Source: Chitinophagaceae bacterium
GTDB lineage: Bacteria > Bacteroidota > Bacteroidia > Chitinophagales > Chitinophagaceae
DNA: 20,593 nucleotides
Direction: 5' to 3'
NCBI GenBank assembly: GCA_947463105.1
Contig: CANHSD010000015.1
Coordinates: 1 to 20,593 of the forward strand
The position numbers and the translations under genes are program-made. Positions 1 to 9,020 of the stretch are shown here, piece by piece. Below the pieces are notes generated by a model. The model ran no database searches. It saw only the letters and a list, made by a program, of their open reading frames with translations, and was not told where the DNA came from. Numbering within the stretch: position 1 is the stretch's first letter; each line of letters opens with the position of its first letter.

Positions 1-1995
1 GCTGTAACTGTCAATGGACAGGGCGAAATCAATGTCCGTGGCTCCGCCAGTTTTCAGGTCCTTGTCAACGGAAGGCCAACACAGGGGGATCCGGCATTTG
101 TGTTAGCCCAAATTCCAGCATCATCCATTGAAAGCATCGAGATGATCAGCAGCCCGGGTGCAAGCTTCGATGCAGACGGGAAAAACGGCGTGATGAACAT
201 CATCACAAAATCGGCTCCAGAAAAAGGATTGATGGTACAGTCTAATATGATGCTGGGTGCACCACCCTTCAACGACTTCGACAATCAACGCTATACTTCA
301 CCGCAGCGGCATGCAGCTGATGTTTCCCTTGGATACCAAAAAGGCAAACTGGAGTTGAGTTCAGGGTTCAATTACCTGAGGAATGACATGGCGGGATACC
401 GCGAAGGTGATGTGAACACCACCATCGGAAATCGATTCACATCATTTCCTTCCAATGGAGAACGCAGTTTCAAACGCTACAATGTTGGAGGAAGATTTGC
501 TGCTGCTATGCAGTTGGATGCACGCAACAGGGTTGAAGCTTCGGTGTACATGGGAAAAAAATACCAGACCCGTGTGGCTGATTTGCTTTACAACATCAGC
601 CGGAAAAACCTGCAGACCGGACAGCAATCATCATTCGGTTATTTCAACAAGAACACTGCAGAAAAGGAAGGAGTCTTTACACTGGCGAGCCTCGGATCAA
701 CACACCAACTCAGTAGTTCCACCCAACTCTCCCTTTCATTGCAGTACGAAGGGGCTGATCTGGAATCGCTGACCACCAACCAAAACCTTAGCTATCCTGG
801 TTTGAAAACCATGATACAGGAAACCATCAATCCCAGTTCCAACCCCTTGCATGCCTACCGCCTGAAAGCGGATTTGACCGATAAAAAAGGAAGCAGGGTT
901 TGGCAAACTGGATACCAGTTTCGCTATGATGAACAGCTGGGTGATTTTCTTTACCGGTACAAGAACTTGGGGATGCAGGAATTTGCCAAGGATCCATTTT
1001 TTAGCAGCCAGGTGGCTGTGCGCAACAATATTCATGCAGGCTATGTGCAGTACGGCAATGCCAAAGGAAGGTTGAGTTACCAGGCCGGATTGAGGGCTGA
1101 GCAGATGCTCCGCAATCTTTCTTTTTCCGACAATGTGCCGGGCAACAGGCTTCCTTTATTGAACCTGTTCCCCTCTTATCTGATCAGGTATGCGCTCGCT
1201 GAAAAGGTGGTGCTGAAACAATCGTTCACGCGGCGTATCAAGCGGACAAACAATTTTGAGCTCAATCCTTTCCCTGAACGCGAACACTCCGAGACCCTTG
1301 AGCAGGGAGACCCTGCATTGTTGCCCGAGCTTACCGGCATTTGGGAATTGGGTGTCGAGCACAAATTATCCAAAGGAAGTTTCTCGATGAGCCTTTACCA
1401 CCAGCGCACCAAAAACCCCATCCAAAGGGTCAACAAGGTTTACAATGATACCATCCTGGGAAGGATCTTCACGAATGCAGGCCTGGCCAAGCAAACAGGG
1501 GCAGAGGCCAATTTGACCTACAGCATCAGCAAGACCTGGCAAATGATTGTCGGGGGAAATGTCTATAAATACGATATCCGTGGGTCGCTGTTCAATGGCA
1601 GTCTTCCGTTCAGCAACAACAGCTGGGTTTACAGCATCAATGCCACGCAGAGCCTTGCGTTGAAGGCAAACTGGCAGCTGCAGTTCAGTATCAACTACCT
1701 GTCGCTCAGGGCCACTGCCCAGGGCGAAGATGGCGCATTCCTCACACCGAATTTTTCTGTGAAAAAAACAAGCAAAGACAACCGTTGGAGCTTTCAGGCA
1801 CAATGGTTGTTCATGGACATGGGCCTGGGAATTTCCAATATCCAGCGCATCACTACTTGGGGAAAGGATTTTTATACGACCACCAACTATATCTATGAGC
1901 CAGATCAGCTGCAGTTTTCAGTAGGGTTCAACCTGTCCAAAAAGAACAGGAAGATCAGTTTGCCGCAAAGTGAAATGGCCGAGAAGGAGTTTTAG
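1..1995 (+). CDS. Outer-membrane beta-barrel receptor (TonB-dependent receptor-like, OMP_b-brl_3 type), 5' end missing
   Basis: This reading frame is open from base 1, so the start codon, signal peptide and any N-terminal carboxypeptidase-regulatory-like domain lie outside the window; 664 residues are visible. The first roughly 75 residues are the end of a plug domain: an INVRGSASFQVLVNGRPT stretch, then IPASSIESIEMI and a GKNGVMNIITK strand, the usual plug-to-barrel transition. The rest alternates polar and aromatic residues as in a 22-strand outer-membrane barrel and ends with a QLQFSVGFNLSKK-like last strand. Members of this Bacteroidota family sit in the outer membrane and are thought to take up or bind ligands with TonB help; the substrate cannot be told. 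A GTG at 100 is an internal codon, not the start. The TAG stop overlaps the stop of the convergent hexosaminidase gene. The receptor at 16438-18852 is of the same family. Family assignment is confident; ligand unknown. Confidence 0.9.
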   Translation, partial: AVTVNGQGEINVRGSASFQVLVNGRPTQGDPAFVLAQIPASSIESIEMISSPGASFDADGKNGVMNIITKSAPEKGLMVQSNMMLGAPPFNDFDNQRYTSPQRHAADVSLGYQKGKLELSSGFNYLRNDMAGYREGDVNTTIGNRFTSFPSNGERSFKRYNVGGRFAAAMQLDARNRVEASVYMGKKYQTRVADLLYNISRKNLQTGQQSSFGYFNKNTAEKEGVFTLASLGSTHQLSSSTQLSLSLQYEGADLESLTTNQNLSYPGLKTMIQETINPSSNPLHAYRLKADLTDKKGSRVWQTGYQFRYDEQLGDFLYRYKNLGMQEFAKDPFFSSQVAVRNNIHAGYVQYGNAKGRLSYQAGLRAEQMLRNLSFSDNVPGNRLPLLNLFPSYLIRYALAEKVVLKQSFTRRIKRTNNFELNPFPEREHSETLEQGDPALLPELTGIWELGVEHKLSKGSFSMSLYHQRTKNPIQRVNKVYNDTILGRIFTNAGLAKQTGAEANLTYSISKTWQMIVGGNVYKYDIRGSLFNGSLPFSNNSWVYSINATQSLALKANWQLQFSINYLSLRATAQGEDGAFLTPNFSVKKTSKDNRWSFQAQWLFMDMGLGISNIQRITTWGKDFYTTTNYIYEPDQLQFSVGFNLSKKNRKISLPQSEMAEKEF

Positions 1996-4229
1996 TCGAT
2001 GATGATTTCGTCTGCAAAAAGGAAGCCCTTTTGCAACTTGGCCACAAAGCGAACATACCTTGCCTGCTTGCCTTTGAGGTCTACCTCAAAGGTCTTGAAG
2101 CTGAGTTTGGAATCTGTTGGAGAAACATCATTCAGGGTCTTTCCGGCAGGAGTGAAGTTGGTGCCGTCTGCACTCAGGCTTACTTCAATGAAGTGCGGCA
2201 TGTACACACCGGGGCCGATGACCTGCATGAAGGTGGAACGAAGCCTGCTCAAAGGCTCTTCCTTTCCCAGATCAATGGTAACATCAAGGTCATTCAAAAA
2301 GCCCTGCCATTGTCCATCCTGGTAGGTAAGCGACCCTCTGTATCCGTTGATCAGCGTTGCTTCTTTTTGTGCCACATAGCTGCTGCTGTATTTTTTGTTG
2401 TAGACGATTGTTTTTCCAATCGCCTTGTGCAGGTTGATGTCGATGGTGTCTGGACGCTGGCTCATTCTTGCTTTTCTGAAGATAGCGGTCTTGACCAGTG
2501 CTGATCCTGTGATGTCGAATGGCCCTGTGTAAAGGGTTGAGTTGCTGTTGGGCAAGCTGCCATCAATAGTATACCTGATCTCAGGCTTGAATTGTTCTGA
2601 GCTGAGGGTGATGTTGGTGGTGCCAGCTGAAGCATCAATCAGGGGCCTTATTTCTACCCTGTCTGAAGGACGGCAGTAGTTGACATTGAGGCGCTGTAAC
2701 ATTTTAAAATGCTGAGAAAGCCTGGATTGAAAATCACTCCATTCCATGTTTTTTCTTTCGCTCCATACCGCTTCACTCAGGGCAATGATCCTTGGAAAGA
2801 CCATGTATTCCGCATGCTCCATGGTGGGCACATATTCGGTCCAAAGGTTTGCCTGCGCACCTTTTACGAACTGCTGTTTGTCTGCCTCCAACTCTTTGGG
2901 CATGGGGTCATATTCGTATACTTTTTGAAGGGGAAGAAATCCTCCAATGGCTTCTGGTTCTGTAGAGGGATCCTGCTGGTATTTGTCAAAATAACAGGTG
3001 CCTCCTGGCGTCATGATCACATCATGTCCCATTCTTGCCGCCTCAATGCCCCCTTTCTCACCCCTCCAGCTCATCACCCTGGCTCCTGGGGCCAGGCCTC
3101 CTTCCAAAATCTCATCCCAGCCCAGCAATTGACGGCCTTTGGAAGAAATGAATTTTTCCATTCTTCTGATGGCATAGCTCTGCAGCTCAAATTCATCTTT
3201 CAGGTTATTGTCTTTGATCCTTTGCTGGCATTTGCTGCAGGTTTTCCAGTTCGCCTTTCCTGCTTCGTCGCCACCGATATGGATATAGGTGGAAGGGAAG
3301 ATGGTTATCATTTCTGTGATCACATCCTGCATGAAAATAAAGGTGGAGTCGTTGCCCAAACAAAATTCACCCTGGCCTTTTTTGGCACCAACACAACCGA
3401 GCTGTGGGTATGCTGCAATGACCTCTTCGGAGTGGCCGGGCATTTCAATTTCCGGGATAATGGTGATGCCTCTTTTTTGAGCATAGATAACCAGGTCTTT
3501 CGCTTCAGTTTGTGTATAGTAACCGCCGTATGCACTGGCTTCTCCTTCTTTCGCGTAATCTCGATCACTGTTCCACCATTTCTTCCAGCCATAACTGGTT
3601 CTCCATGCCGCCTGCGAAGTGAGTTCCGGATATTTTTTCACCTCTATCCTCCAGCCTGCTGCATCGGTAAGGTGCATGTGGAGCGTATTGATCTTGTAAA
3701 GACCAATCAGGTCAATCATTTTTTTAATGAAGGATGGGGGAAAGAAATGCCTTGAAACATCCAGCATAAGTCCCCGGTAGCCAAACCTTGGCTTGTCTGC
3801 TATCAAAGCACAGGGAATCGATGTTTTGGTTTCTTGGGTAAGGATGATTTGTGCCAGGCTTTGCAGGGCATTGATGGCGCCGGCATAGCCCGATGCTGCA
3901 ATGCGGACCCCCTTTTTCTTGATGTCAAGGGTATAGACAGCACTGTCGTTTTTGTTTCCCTTGGTTTTTTCAATGACAATCGATCCAGCAGGGGGGATGC
4001 TTCCCTTTTGAAGAACAATCACCCTGTTTTCTTTCCACTGCATAAGGTCTGCAAGCAGCAGTCCCACTTCACGAAACTCTTTGCTGACGAGGATTTTGTT
4101 GTTGTTGAGGGGGAAATTTCCATCCATCTCCTGCAGTTTTTCAGGCTTGGGGATGATGTTGATGCGTGATTGGGATACGGATGCGAACGAACATACCAAC
4201 AGCAGGAGCGTTGAAAAAATTGACCTCAT
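1992..4229 (-). CDS. Beta-N-acetylhexosaminidase, glycoside hydrolase family 20, secreted
   Basis: The 745-residue product should remove terminal N-acetylglucosamine or N-acetylgalactosamine from glycans or chitin oligomers, in the periplasm or outside the cell. An N-terminal signal peptide (MRSIFSTLLLLVCSFASVSQS) is followed by a GH20b-like domain (about 25-145) and the catalytic barrel (about 148-500). The barrel contains GYRGLMLDVSRHF (150-162), MHLTDAAGWRIE (185-196), PEIEMPGH (259-266) and HIGGDE (317-322), where D321-E322 is the catalytic pair of substrate-assisted hydrolysis. Residues about 545-600 resemble the C-terminal chitobiase-type beta domain (IRYTIDGSLPN). Residues about 615-745 look like a discoidin/F5-8C carbohydrate-binding fold. 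The start at 4229 is preferred over an upstream in-frame ATG at 4334, because the latter would place 35 residues before the signal peptide and overlap the gene upstream. The gene lies 29 bases downstream of the SQR-like gene on the same strand, so co-transcription is possible. Confidence 0.95.
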   Translation of the reverse strand: MRSIFSTLLLLVCSFASVSQSRINIIPKPEKLQEMDGNFPLNNNKILVSKEFREVGLLLADLMQWKENRVIVLQKGSIPPAGSIVIEKTKGNKNDSAVYTLDIKKKGVRIAASGYAGAINALQSLAQIILTQETKTSIPCALIADKPRFGYRGLMLDVSRHFFPPSFIKKMIDLIGLYKINTLHMHLTDAAGWRIEVKKYPELTSQAAWRTSYGWKKWWNSDRDYAKEGEASAYGGYYTQTEAKDLVIYAQKRGITIIPEIEMPGHSEEVIAAYPQLGCVGAKKGQGEFCLGNDSTFIFMQDVITEMITIFPSTYIHIGGDEAGKANWKTCSKCQQRIKDNNLKDEFELQSYAIRRMEKFISSKGRQLLGWDEILEGGLAPGARVMSWRGEKGGIEAARMGHDVIMTPGGTCYFDKYQQDPSTEPEAIGGFLPLQKVYEYDPMPKELEADKQQFVKGAQANLWTEYVPTMEHAEYMVFPRIIALSEAVWSERKNMEWSDFQSRLSQHFKMLQRLNVNYCRPSDRVEIRPLIDASAGTTNITLSSEQFKPEIRYTIDGSLPNSNSTLYTGPFDITGSALVKTAIFRKARMSQRPDTIDINLHKAIGKTIVYNKKYSSSYVAQKEATLINGYRGSLTYQDGQWQGFLNDLDVTIDLGKEEPLSRLRSTFMQVIGPGVYMPHFIEVSLSADGTNFTPAGKTLNDVSPTDSKLSFKTFEVDLKGKQARYVRFVAKLQKGFLFADEIIID

Positions 4230-4258
4230 GAAAATCAAATTTGGGTTAAGATGTAAAC

Positions 4259-5455
4259 TTACATCTTTCCCGGAAGAATCCTGTTCCAGTAAAGCCATGG
4301 AAGGATATAGCGCTTGAGCATGAACATGCTCCATCTTTCTTTGGCCTGGTTGAAGGGAAAGGTTTCCGTGGGCTGGTTGTTGTAGTCAAATTCTGCCAGA
4401 ACGAGTTTGCCGTATCCTGTTACCACAGGGCAGCTGGTATATCCATCATATTTGGCCTCCAGCGGTTTTCCCTGCATAAGAGAAAAAAGATTCTTCACAA
4501 GTACAGGAGCTTGTTTCCTCACTGCTGCCCCAGTTCTGCTGGTGGGCAGGGAAGAGGCATCTCCAAGAGAAAAAATATTGGGATACTTTATGTGTTGCAA
4601 GGTGTATTTGTCAACATCCACCCATCCGGCGCCATTGGCAATCGGGCTTGTTTTCACAAAATCTGGAGCGGATTGAGGAGGAGTAACATGGATCATTTCA
4701 AAATCAACCCAGGTTTCTACCCCTTCATTGGCTGTTCCAATACCGATGAATTTTGCTTTCTTGTTTTCACCATCAATCTCAACCAGTTTCTGGAAAAAAC
4801 TGAATTTGATCTTTCTTTTCTCGATGATTTTTTTCAATACCTCTTCATATTTTGGAACACCAAAAACCCTCGTTCCGCCAGTCCACATTTCTGCCTGGAT
4901 TTTGTCAGCAATGCCTTGTTTGGCAAAATAATCTGTGGCCAGGTACATGATTTTTTGGGGTGCGCCGCCACATTTCACCGGAGTGTGAGGGTTGGTGAAG
5001 ATGGCCCTTCCGGATTTGGTTTTTTGGATGCACTCCCAGGTATAGTCTGCATACCTGAAGTCGTAATTGGAGCAAACCCCATTTTTTCCGAGGTTCTCTT
5101 TCAATCCCTTCACCTCACCCCAATTCAATTGAATGCCTGGGGCTACAATCAGGTAATCATAGTGCAGTTGGTTGCCTGAGCCCAGCTTAACTTTATTGAT
5201 CTCTGGCAAAAATGTACATACCGCATCTTTTATCCATTTTGCGCCTTCGGGAATAACTGAGGATTCATTCCGAACCGTTTTGGCCTTGTTGAATATACCT
5301 GCACCAACAAGGGACCAGGCGGGTTGATAATAATGGTTGTCTGAGGGTTCAACAATCGCAATATCAAGCGATTTGTTTTTGTTCAACAATTGAGCAGCCA
5401 CAGAGATGCCGGCATTGCCTCCGCCGATAACAATGATTTGATGGTGTGTTGACAT
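4259..5455 (-). CDS. sqr: Type II sulfide:quinone oxidoreductase-like flavoprotein (FAD/NAD(P)-binding)
   Basis: The 398-residue product likely oxidises sulfide to sulfane sulfur and passes electrons to the quinone pool at the inner face of the membrane. The N-terminus has the dinucleotide fold IVIGGGNAGIS (8-18). A second FAD contact is the YPNIFSLGDASSLPTS stretch (291-306). Residues C162 (PVKCGGAPQK) and C342 (TSCPVVTGYGK) are spaced like the redox-active cysteine pair of type II, mitochondrial-type SQR (Cys201 and Cys379 in the human enzyme), and the HTPVKCGGAPQK motif is typical of that group. The C-terminus (LKRYILPWLYW) is amphipathic and aromatic, consistent with membrane attachment. 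Length fits the family. The gene is divergent from a FecA-like receptor across 169 bases and precedes the GH20 gene. Activity is inferred from motifs; some relatives act in persulfide detoxification rather than energy gain. Confidence 0.88.
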   Translation of the reverse strand: MSTHHQIIVIGGGNAGISVAAQLLNKNKSLDIAIVEPSDNHYYQPAWSLVGAGIFNKAKTVRNESSVIPEGAKWIKDAVCTFLPEINKVKLGSGNQLHYDYLIVAPGIQLNWGEVKGLKENLGKNGVCSNYDFRYADYTWECIQKTKSGRAIFTNPHTPVKCGGAPQKIMYLATDYFAKQGIADKIQAEMWTGGTRVFGVPKYEEVLKKIIEKRKIKFSFFQKLVEIDGENKKAKFIGIGTANEGVETWVDFEMIHVTPPQSAPDFVKTSPIANGAGWVDVDKYTLQHIKYPNIFSLGDASSLPTSRTGAAVRKQAPVLVKNLFSLMQGKPLEAKYDGYTSCPVVTGYGKLVLAEFDYNNQPTETFPFNQAKERWSMFMLKRYILPWLYWNRILPGKM

Positions 5456-5624
5456 AGCCTTGATTTTGACGAAGGTAGATTTGAATGTTGGCGCAAAAGA
5501 TGACCTTGGTCACCCTTTACCGGGTATCGATTTTTTGTTTTTCGTATTTCGCAAATCACTTTTCCTTATTTCGGAATACAACCTTCTGCAAGGGATTAAT
5601 CTTTGCAGCTCAAAATTCAAGTGG

Positions 5625-7808
5625 ATGAAAAAATGGGCGATGTTGTGCATGATGGGGATGGTTTCGGGGATGGTTTTAGCACAGGAATTTGATGCCCGCG
5701 GGGATTCAATAAAAGAACAAAGCATGCCGCAGATTGAGATCCTGACACAAAGAGACAGGATACTCTCAAAGGTTCCGGGCTCGGTTGCAGTGATTGATTT
5801 TAAGAGCATCAGAAAGATAGCACCTGTTCATGGCAACGAGTTGTTCAGGAAAATACCCGGGCTGAATGTGGTGGATGAGGAGGGTGCTGGTTTGCGTCTC
5901 AATATTGGTATCCGCGGGCTGGATCCTGACCGGAGCCGGAATGTGCTGGTGCTGGAAGATGGTATTCCTGTGGCACTGAATCCCTATGGTGAGCCTGAGC
6001 TTTATTTTACTCCTCCCATCGATAAAATGACAACTGTGGAAGTATTGAAAGGAAGTGGTCAAATTCTTTTTGGCCCTCAAACAACGGGTGGAGTTGTCAA
6101 CCTTATCTCCGCCAATCCTCCTGAAAAAGAATCATCAACCCTTAGGCTCAAGGCCGGTACCGGAGGCTTTGTATCTACCTATGCCAGCTATGGAAATAAG
6201 ATCGATAAAATTGGATTTTTGGTTAGCTACCTCAACAAGAGGGCAGACAAGATAGGTCCTACCAGGTTTAATCTTCATGATATTGCTGCGAAGATGAGCA
6301 TTGCCCTCAGTGAAAAAGCAAAAATTGGCATCAAGCTTGGTCTTTACGACGAACTGTCCAATTCAACCTATATAGGCCTTACACAAACCATGTATGACAA
6401 AGGTGGACAGGATTACCTGCGGATGGCACCCAACGACCTGCTGCCGGTGAGACGCTATCATTTTTCTGCCACCCACCAATATAAACTGTCCAGTCAATGG
6501 CAATGGCATAACACGCTGTTTGGATACACTACAACCAGGAATTGGAGAAGGCAGGATTTCAGTACCATTGCAGCTGCTGCCAACCGGACAGGAATTGTTT
6601 GGGGTGATCCAACTGTTCCAGGTGGCGCGCTCTATATGCTCAAAACCAATGGTCACAGGAACAGGCAGTTTGATGTTGCCGCGATTGAGTCCCAGCTCAA
6701 ATGGAGAACAGAAAAACAATTGTTGCAGGTTGGCCTCAGGCTGCTTGCAGAAAGGGCCAATGAACAGTTTTTGATAGGCAGCAAACCGGATGCTGTGGGC
6801 GGTAATCTCAGGGATGTGGAACAGCGAAAAGGCAGGGCTGTCAGCCTATATGTGCATGATAAAATTGCCATCACAAAAAAGCTGGAGATCAATGTTGGCC
6901 TAAGGGTTGAAAATTTTGATTACAGCAGAAATATTTTGAGGGGTCGATTCATGGTCAATGGCGCCACCACCATCGCAGACACCAATGTAGTGGCCTCCAA
7001 TAAACTGATGGCCGTTATTCCAGGATGGGGATTCAATTATGGCCTGGATGAAGGGGTCACTTTGTTTGGAGGCATCCACCGTGGATTTGCCCCTCCACGC
7101 ATCAAGGATGCCATCACTTCAGAGGGCATAGCCCTGGACATCGCACAGGAAGACAGCTGGAACAGTGAACTGGGTATTAGGGCCTTGCTGGGAAATGTTG
7201 TAAGGGCAGAGTTTACCTTCTTTAGCATGGAGTTCAAAAACCAGATCATACCGGTTTCACAATCTTCGGGCAATGCCAACGCAACAGGCCTGGCAAATGG
7301 AGGAGAGACCGGGCATTTCGGTATAGAGGCAGGGGCATCTTTTGACCTGGCAAAGCAGATGAAGAAAAGTTTCTCCCTTGTTTTTGCTGCCAATGCCACA
7401 TGGATTGACAGCCGTTTCAGCGCAAACAGGTTCATTGTTACAGGAACAAATAAAGTCAATGTGAAAAACAACCAGCTTCCTTATGCGCCATCATTGATGG
7501 TCAACAACTCAATTGAGTTTGAGTCTGCAAAAGGCGCCGGCATCAGGTTGTCTGGGAATTTTGTTGGGAAACAGTTTGCTGATGAGCTGAATACGGTTGC
7601 TGCCAGTGCAGATGGAAGAAATGGGCTATTGTCATCTCGCTATATCACTGACCTGTCTGCATTTGCCAGGCTTCCCAAAAAACAAATCCTGTTCAGTTTT
7701 GCCGTCAAAAACCTGACCAATGAAAGGTACATTGCCTCAAGAAGGCCCCAGGGCATTCGTGTGGGCATTGACAGGCAGGTTGTTCTTGGCATGGAGGTAA
7801 AGTGGTGA
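5625..7808 (+). CDS. TonB-dependent outer-membrane receptor, FecA-like
   Basis: The 727-residue product is a ligand-gated outer-membrane channel driven by TonB-ExbBD, most like the ferric-citrate (FecA) group, so an iron complex is the likeliest cargo. A signal peptide (MKKWAMLCMMGMVSGMVLA) leads into the mature protein. The plug domain is at about 40-160, with VPGSVAVID, IPGLNVVDEEG, the very characteristic IRGLDPDRSRNVLVLEDG and ALNPYGEPELYFTPPID, then VEVLKGSGQILFGPQTTGGVVNLI. The barrel ends in VLGMEVKW, with the C-terminal aromatic residue expected for assembly by BAM. No N-terminal signalling domain precedes the plug, so it is not a FecA-type sigma-regulator transducer. The start at 5625 is chosen because the frame upstream has no signal-like sequence. 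It is divergent from the SQR-like gene, and 26 bases separate its stop from the convergent oxidoreductase. Substrate assignment is only by family resemblance. Confidence 0.92.
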   Translation: MKKWAMLCMMGMVSGMVLAQEFDARGDSIKEQSMPQIEILTQRDRILSKVPGSVAVIDFKSIRKIAPVHGNELFRKIPGLNVVDEEGAGLRLNIGIRGLDPDRSRNVLVLEDGIPVALNPYGEPELYFTPPIDKMTTVEVLKGSGQILFGPQTTGGVVNLISANPPEKESSTLRLKAGTGGFVSTYASYGNKIDKIGFLVSYLNKRADKIGPTRFNLHDIAAKMSIALSEKAKIGIKLGLYDELSNSTYIGLTQTMYDKGGQDYLRMAPNDLLPVRRYHFSATHQYKLSSQWQWHNTLFGYTTTRNWRRQDFSTIAAAANRTGIVWGDPTVPGGALYMLKTNGHRNRQFDVAAIESQLKWRTEKQLLQVGLRLLAERANEQFLIGSKPDAVGGNLRDVEQRKGRAVSLYVHDKIAITKKLEINVGLRVENFDYSRNILRGRFMVNGATTIADTNVVASNKLMAVIPGWGFNYGLDEGVTLFGGIHRGFAPPRIKDAITSEGIALDIAQEDSWNSELGIRALLGNVVRAEFTFFSMEFKNQIIPVSQSSGNANATGLANGGETGHFGIEAGASFDLAKQMKKSFSLVFAANATWIDSRFSANRFIVTGTNKVNVKNNQLPYAPSLMVNNSIEFESAKGAGIRLSGNFVGKQFADELNTVAASADGRNGLLSSRYITDLSAFARLPKKQILFSFAVKNLTNERYIASRRPQGIRVGIDRQVVLGMEVKW

Positions 7809-7834
7809 CATCTTTTTGGAATGCTGAAAATCTA

Positions 7835-8857
7835 CTAGCAAATCAGCCCTGCCAGTGCTTTCACCTTGTTCCAGACCCCATCGTCTACAGGAATCCCCAA
7901 TGCCTTGTTTTCTGTTCTTGCGTTGAGTGACCTTTCGCCGGGATACAGTATCTCACCGTCTTCACTCACTGGAACAGATGTCTTCAGCTGGTTCACCGTC
8001 TCATGTAGCGCATGGTCAATCATTTCCTGGGTATTGATCTTCAAGGGATCGATGGCGATGAAAACCTGACAACAGCTGCCACAGCTGCCCAGGGCTTTTT
8101 TGTCTATGCCTGCGGTAGTCAGTCCGCCAGAGAGGAGGCTGGAAATCACATCCAGCATGATAGCAAACCCTGAACCTTTCCAGTATCCCATGGGCAAAAT
8201 CCTTCTTGTTTGTTCAATGGCAGCGGGATCATCGTTAAGATTTCCTTCCTGGTCAAATCCTCCAGGATAAGGAAGTTTCTTGTTGGCGAGCCTGGTCACC
8301 TCAAGTTTGCCATAGGAATATTGAGACATGGCCATGTCCAATACAAGATGGCCTTCTTTTCTGGGAACAGCCATGATGAAAGGGTTGTTGCCAATCCCAG
8401 CTGAAGTAGCACCCCAAGCGGGCATACAGGACTCTGTATTGGTCCAACAAATGCCGATAAACCCTTTTTCTGCTGCCTGCCATCCGTAAGCACCGCCGCG
8501 CATCCAATGGGTGGTATTGTTCAAGCTGACCAGCCCTAGCCCATTTTTTGATGCAAGCTCAACAGCCCTATCCATCGCAAAAATGGCATTGGTGATGCCT
8601 GGACCAAGATTGCCGTTGTATACTTCCATCGCACCAAGGCTGAGGTCAAGGCTTGGTGCAGCATGTACATCTACCCAGCCTTTACTGATGTAATCAACAA
8701 AACGTTCAACACGGTTCAGGCCATGAGAATAAATGCCATCCATACTGGATTCGGCATGCGTTCTTGCACAAATTTCTGCCTTGTCTTCTGGCATCCCCGC
8801 CAGGGTAAAAGCCATCTTGATGGTGGCCTTCATTTCATCAAAAGGTATCCTTGTCAT
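7835..8857 (-). CDS. Ldh/malate dehydrogenase-family oxidoreductase, YiaK (2,3-diketo-L-gulonate reductase)-like
   Basis: This 340-residue cytoplasmic NAD(P)H-dependent reductase belongs to the malate/L-lactate dehydrogenase (Ldh_2) family, distinct from Rossmann-fold lactate dehydrogenases. Closest recalled resemblance is E. coli YiaK: the stretch NNTTHWMRGGAYGWQAAEKG (113-132), followed by GICWTNTESCMPAWG, is nearly the YiaK sequence. H45 in YSHGLNRVERF matches the catalytic histidine, and the length (332 in YiaK) fits. The reaction would be reduction of a 2-keto or 2,3-diketo acid from sugar-acid or ascorbate breakdown, but no other gene of that pathway is nearby, so the true substrate is open. 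Residues 258-263 (SCGSCC) form an unusual cysteine cluster before the conserved QVFIAID strand. It converges with the FecA-like gene and is divergent from kaiC across 163 bases. Confidence 0.85.
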   Translation of the reverse strand: MTRIPFDEMKATIKMAFTLAGMPEDKAEICARTHAESSMDGIYSHGLNRVERFVDYISKGWVDVHAAPSLDLSLGAMEVYNGNLGPGITNAIFAMDRAVELASKNGLGLVSLNNTTHWMRGGAYGWQAAEKGFIGICWTNTESCMPAWGATSAGIGNNPFIMAVPRKEGHLVLDMAMSQYSYGKLEVTRLANKKLPYPGGFDQEGNLNDDPAAIEQTRRILPMGYWKGSGFAIMLDVISSLLSGGLTTAGIDKKALGSCGSCCQVFIAIDPLKINTQEMIDHALHETVNQLKTSVPVSEDGEILYPGERSLNARTENKALGIPVDDGVWNKVKALAGLIC

Positions 8858-8931
8858 GGTTTCACAATACTACGTAAAAAATCATGGATCCAATGTTGGG
8901 AACAGGGCATGACCGTCGTTAGCTCATTTGT

Positions 8932-8945
8932 GATGATGCATCATC
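8932..8945. repeat. 14-bp perfect palindrome upstream of kaiC
   Basis: GATGATGCATCATC reads the same on both strands and lies between the divergent YiaK-like gene and kaiC, 75 bases before the kaiC start. It is followed by a short T run. It could be an operator for a dimeric regulator. The inner ten bases (TGATGCATCA) recur at 19191-19200 across the start codon of the wza-like gene. One palindrome of this size is expected by chance in about 16 kb of random sequence, so function is only suggested by position. Confidence 0.35.
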
Positions 8946-9020
8946 TTTTTCGAATCTGTAAGGCACTACTATTGTAGATTATTAAGCCTGCATTTTTTAC
9001 AAAAAATATACCTGGATACA

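Noticed and set aside
2709..3755. A 348-codon open frame on the + strand
   Set aside because: It lies wholly antisense to the GH20 catalytic domain, has no recognisable domain and is low in complexity typical of a shadow frame.
4511..5179. A 222-codon open frame on the + strand
   Set aside because: It is antisense to the well-supported SQR-like gene and shows no family motif.
5476..5483. TAGATTTG as a promoter -7 element for the FecA-like receptor
   Set aside because: It fits TAnnTTTG, but no TTG lies at a suitable upstream spacing (nearest are 13 and 24 bases away), so it was not annotated.
5625..7808. SusC-type receptor of a polysaccharide-utilisation locus
   Set aside because: It lacks the carboxypeptidase-regulatory-like domain and SusC plug signature, has no SusD neighbour, and carries the FecA-like RGLDPDRSRNVLVLEDG motif.
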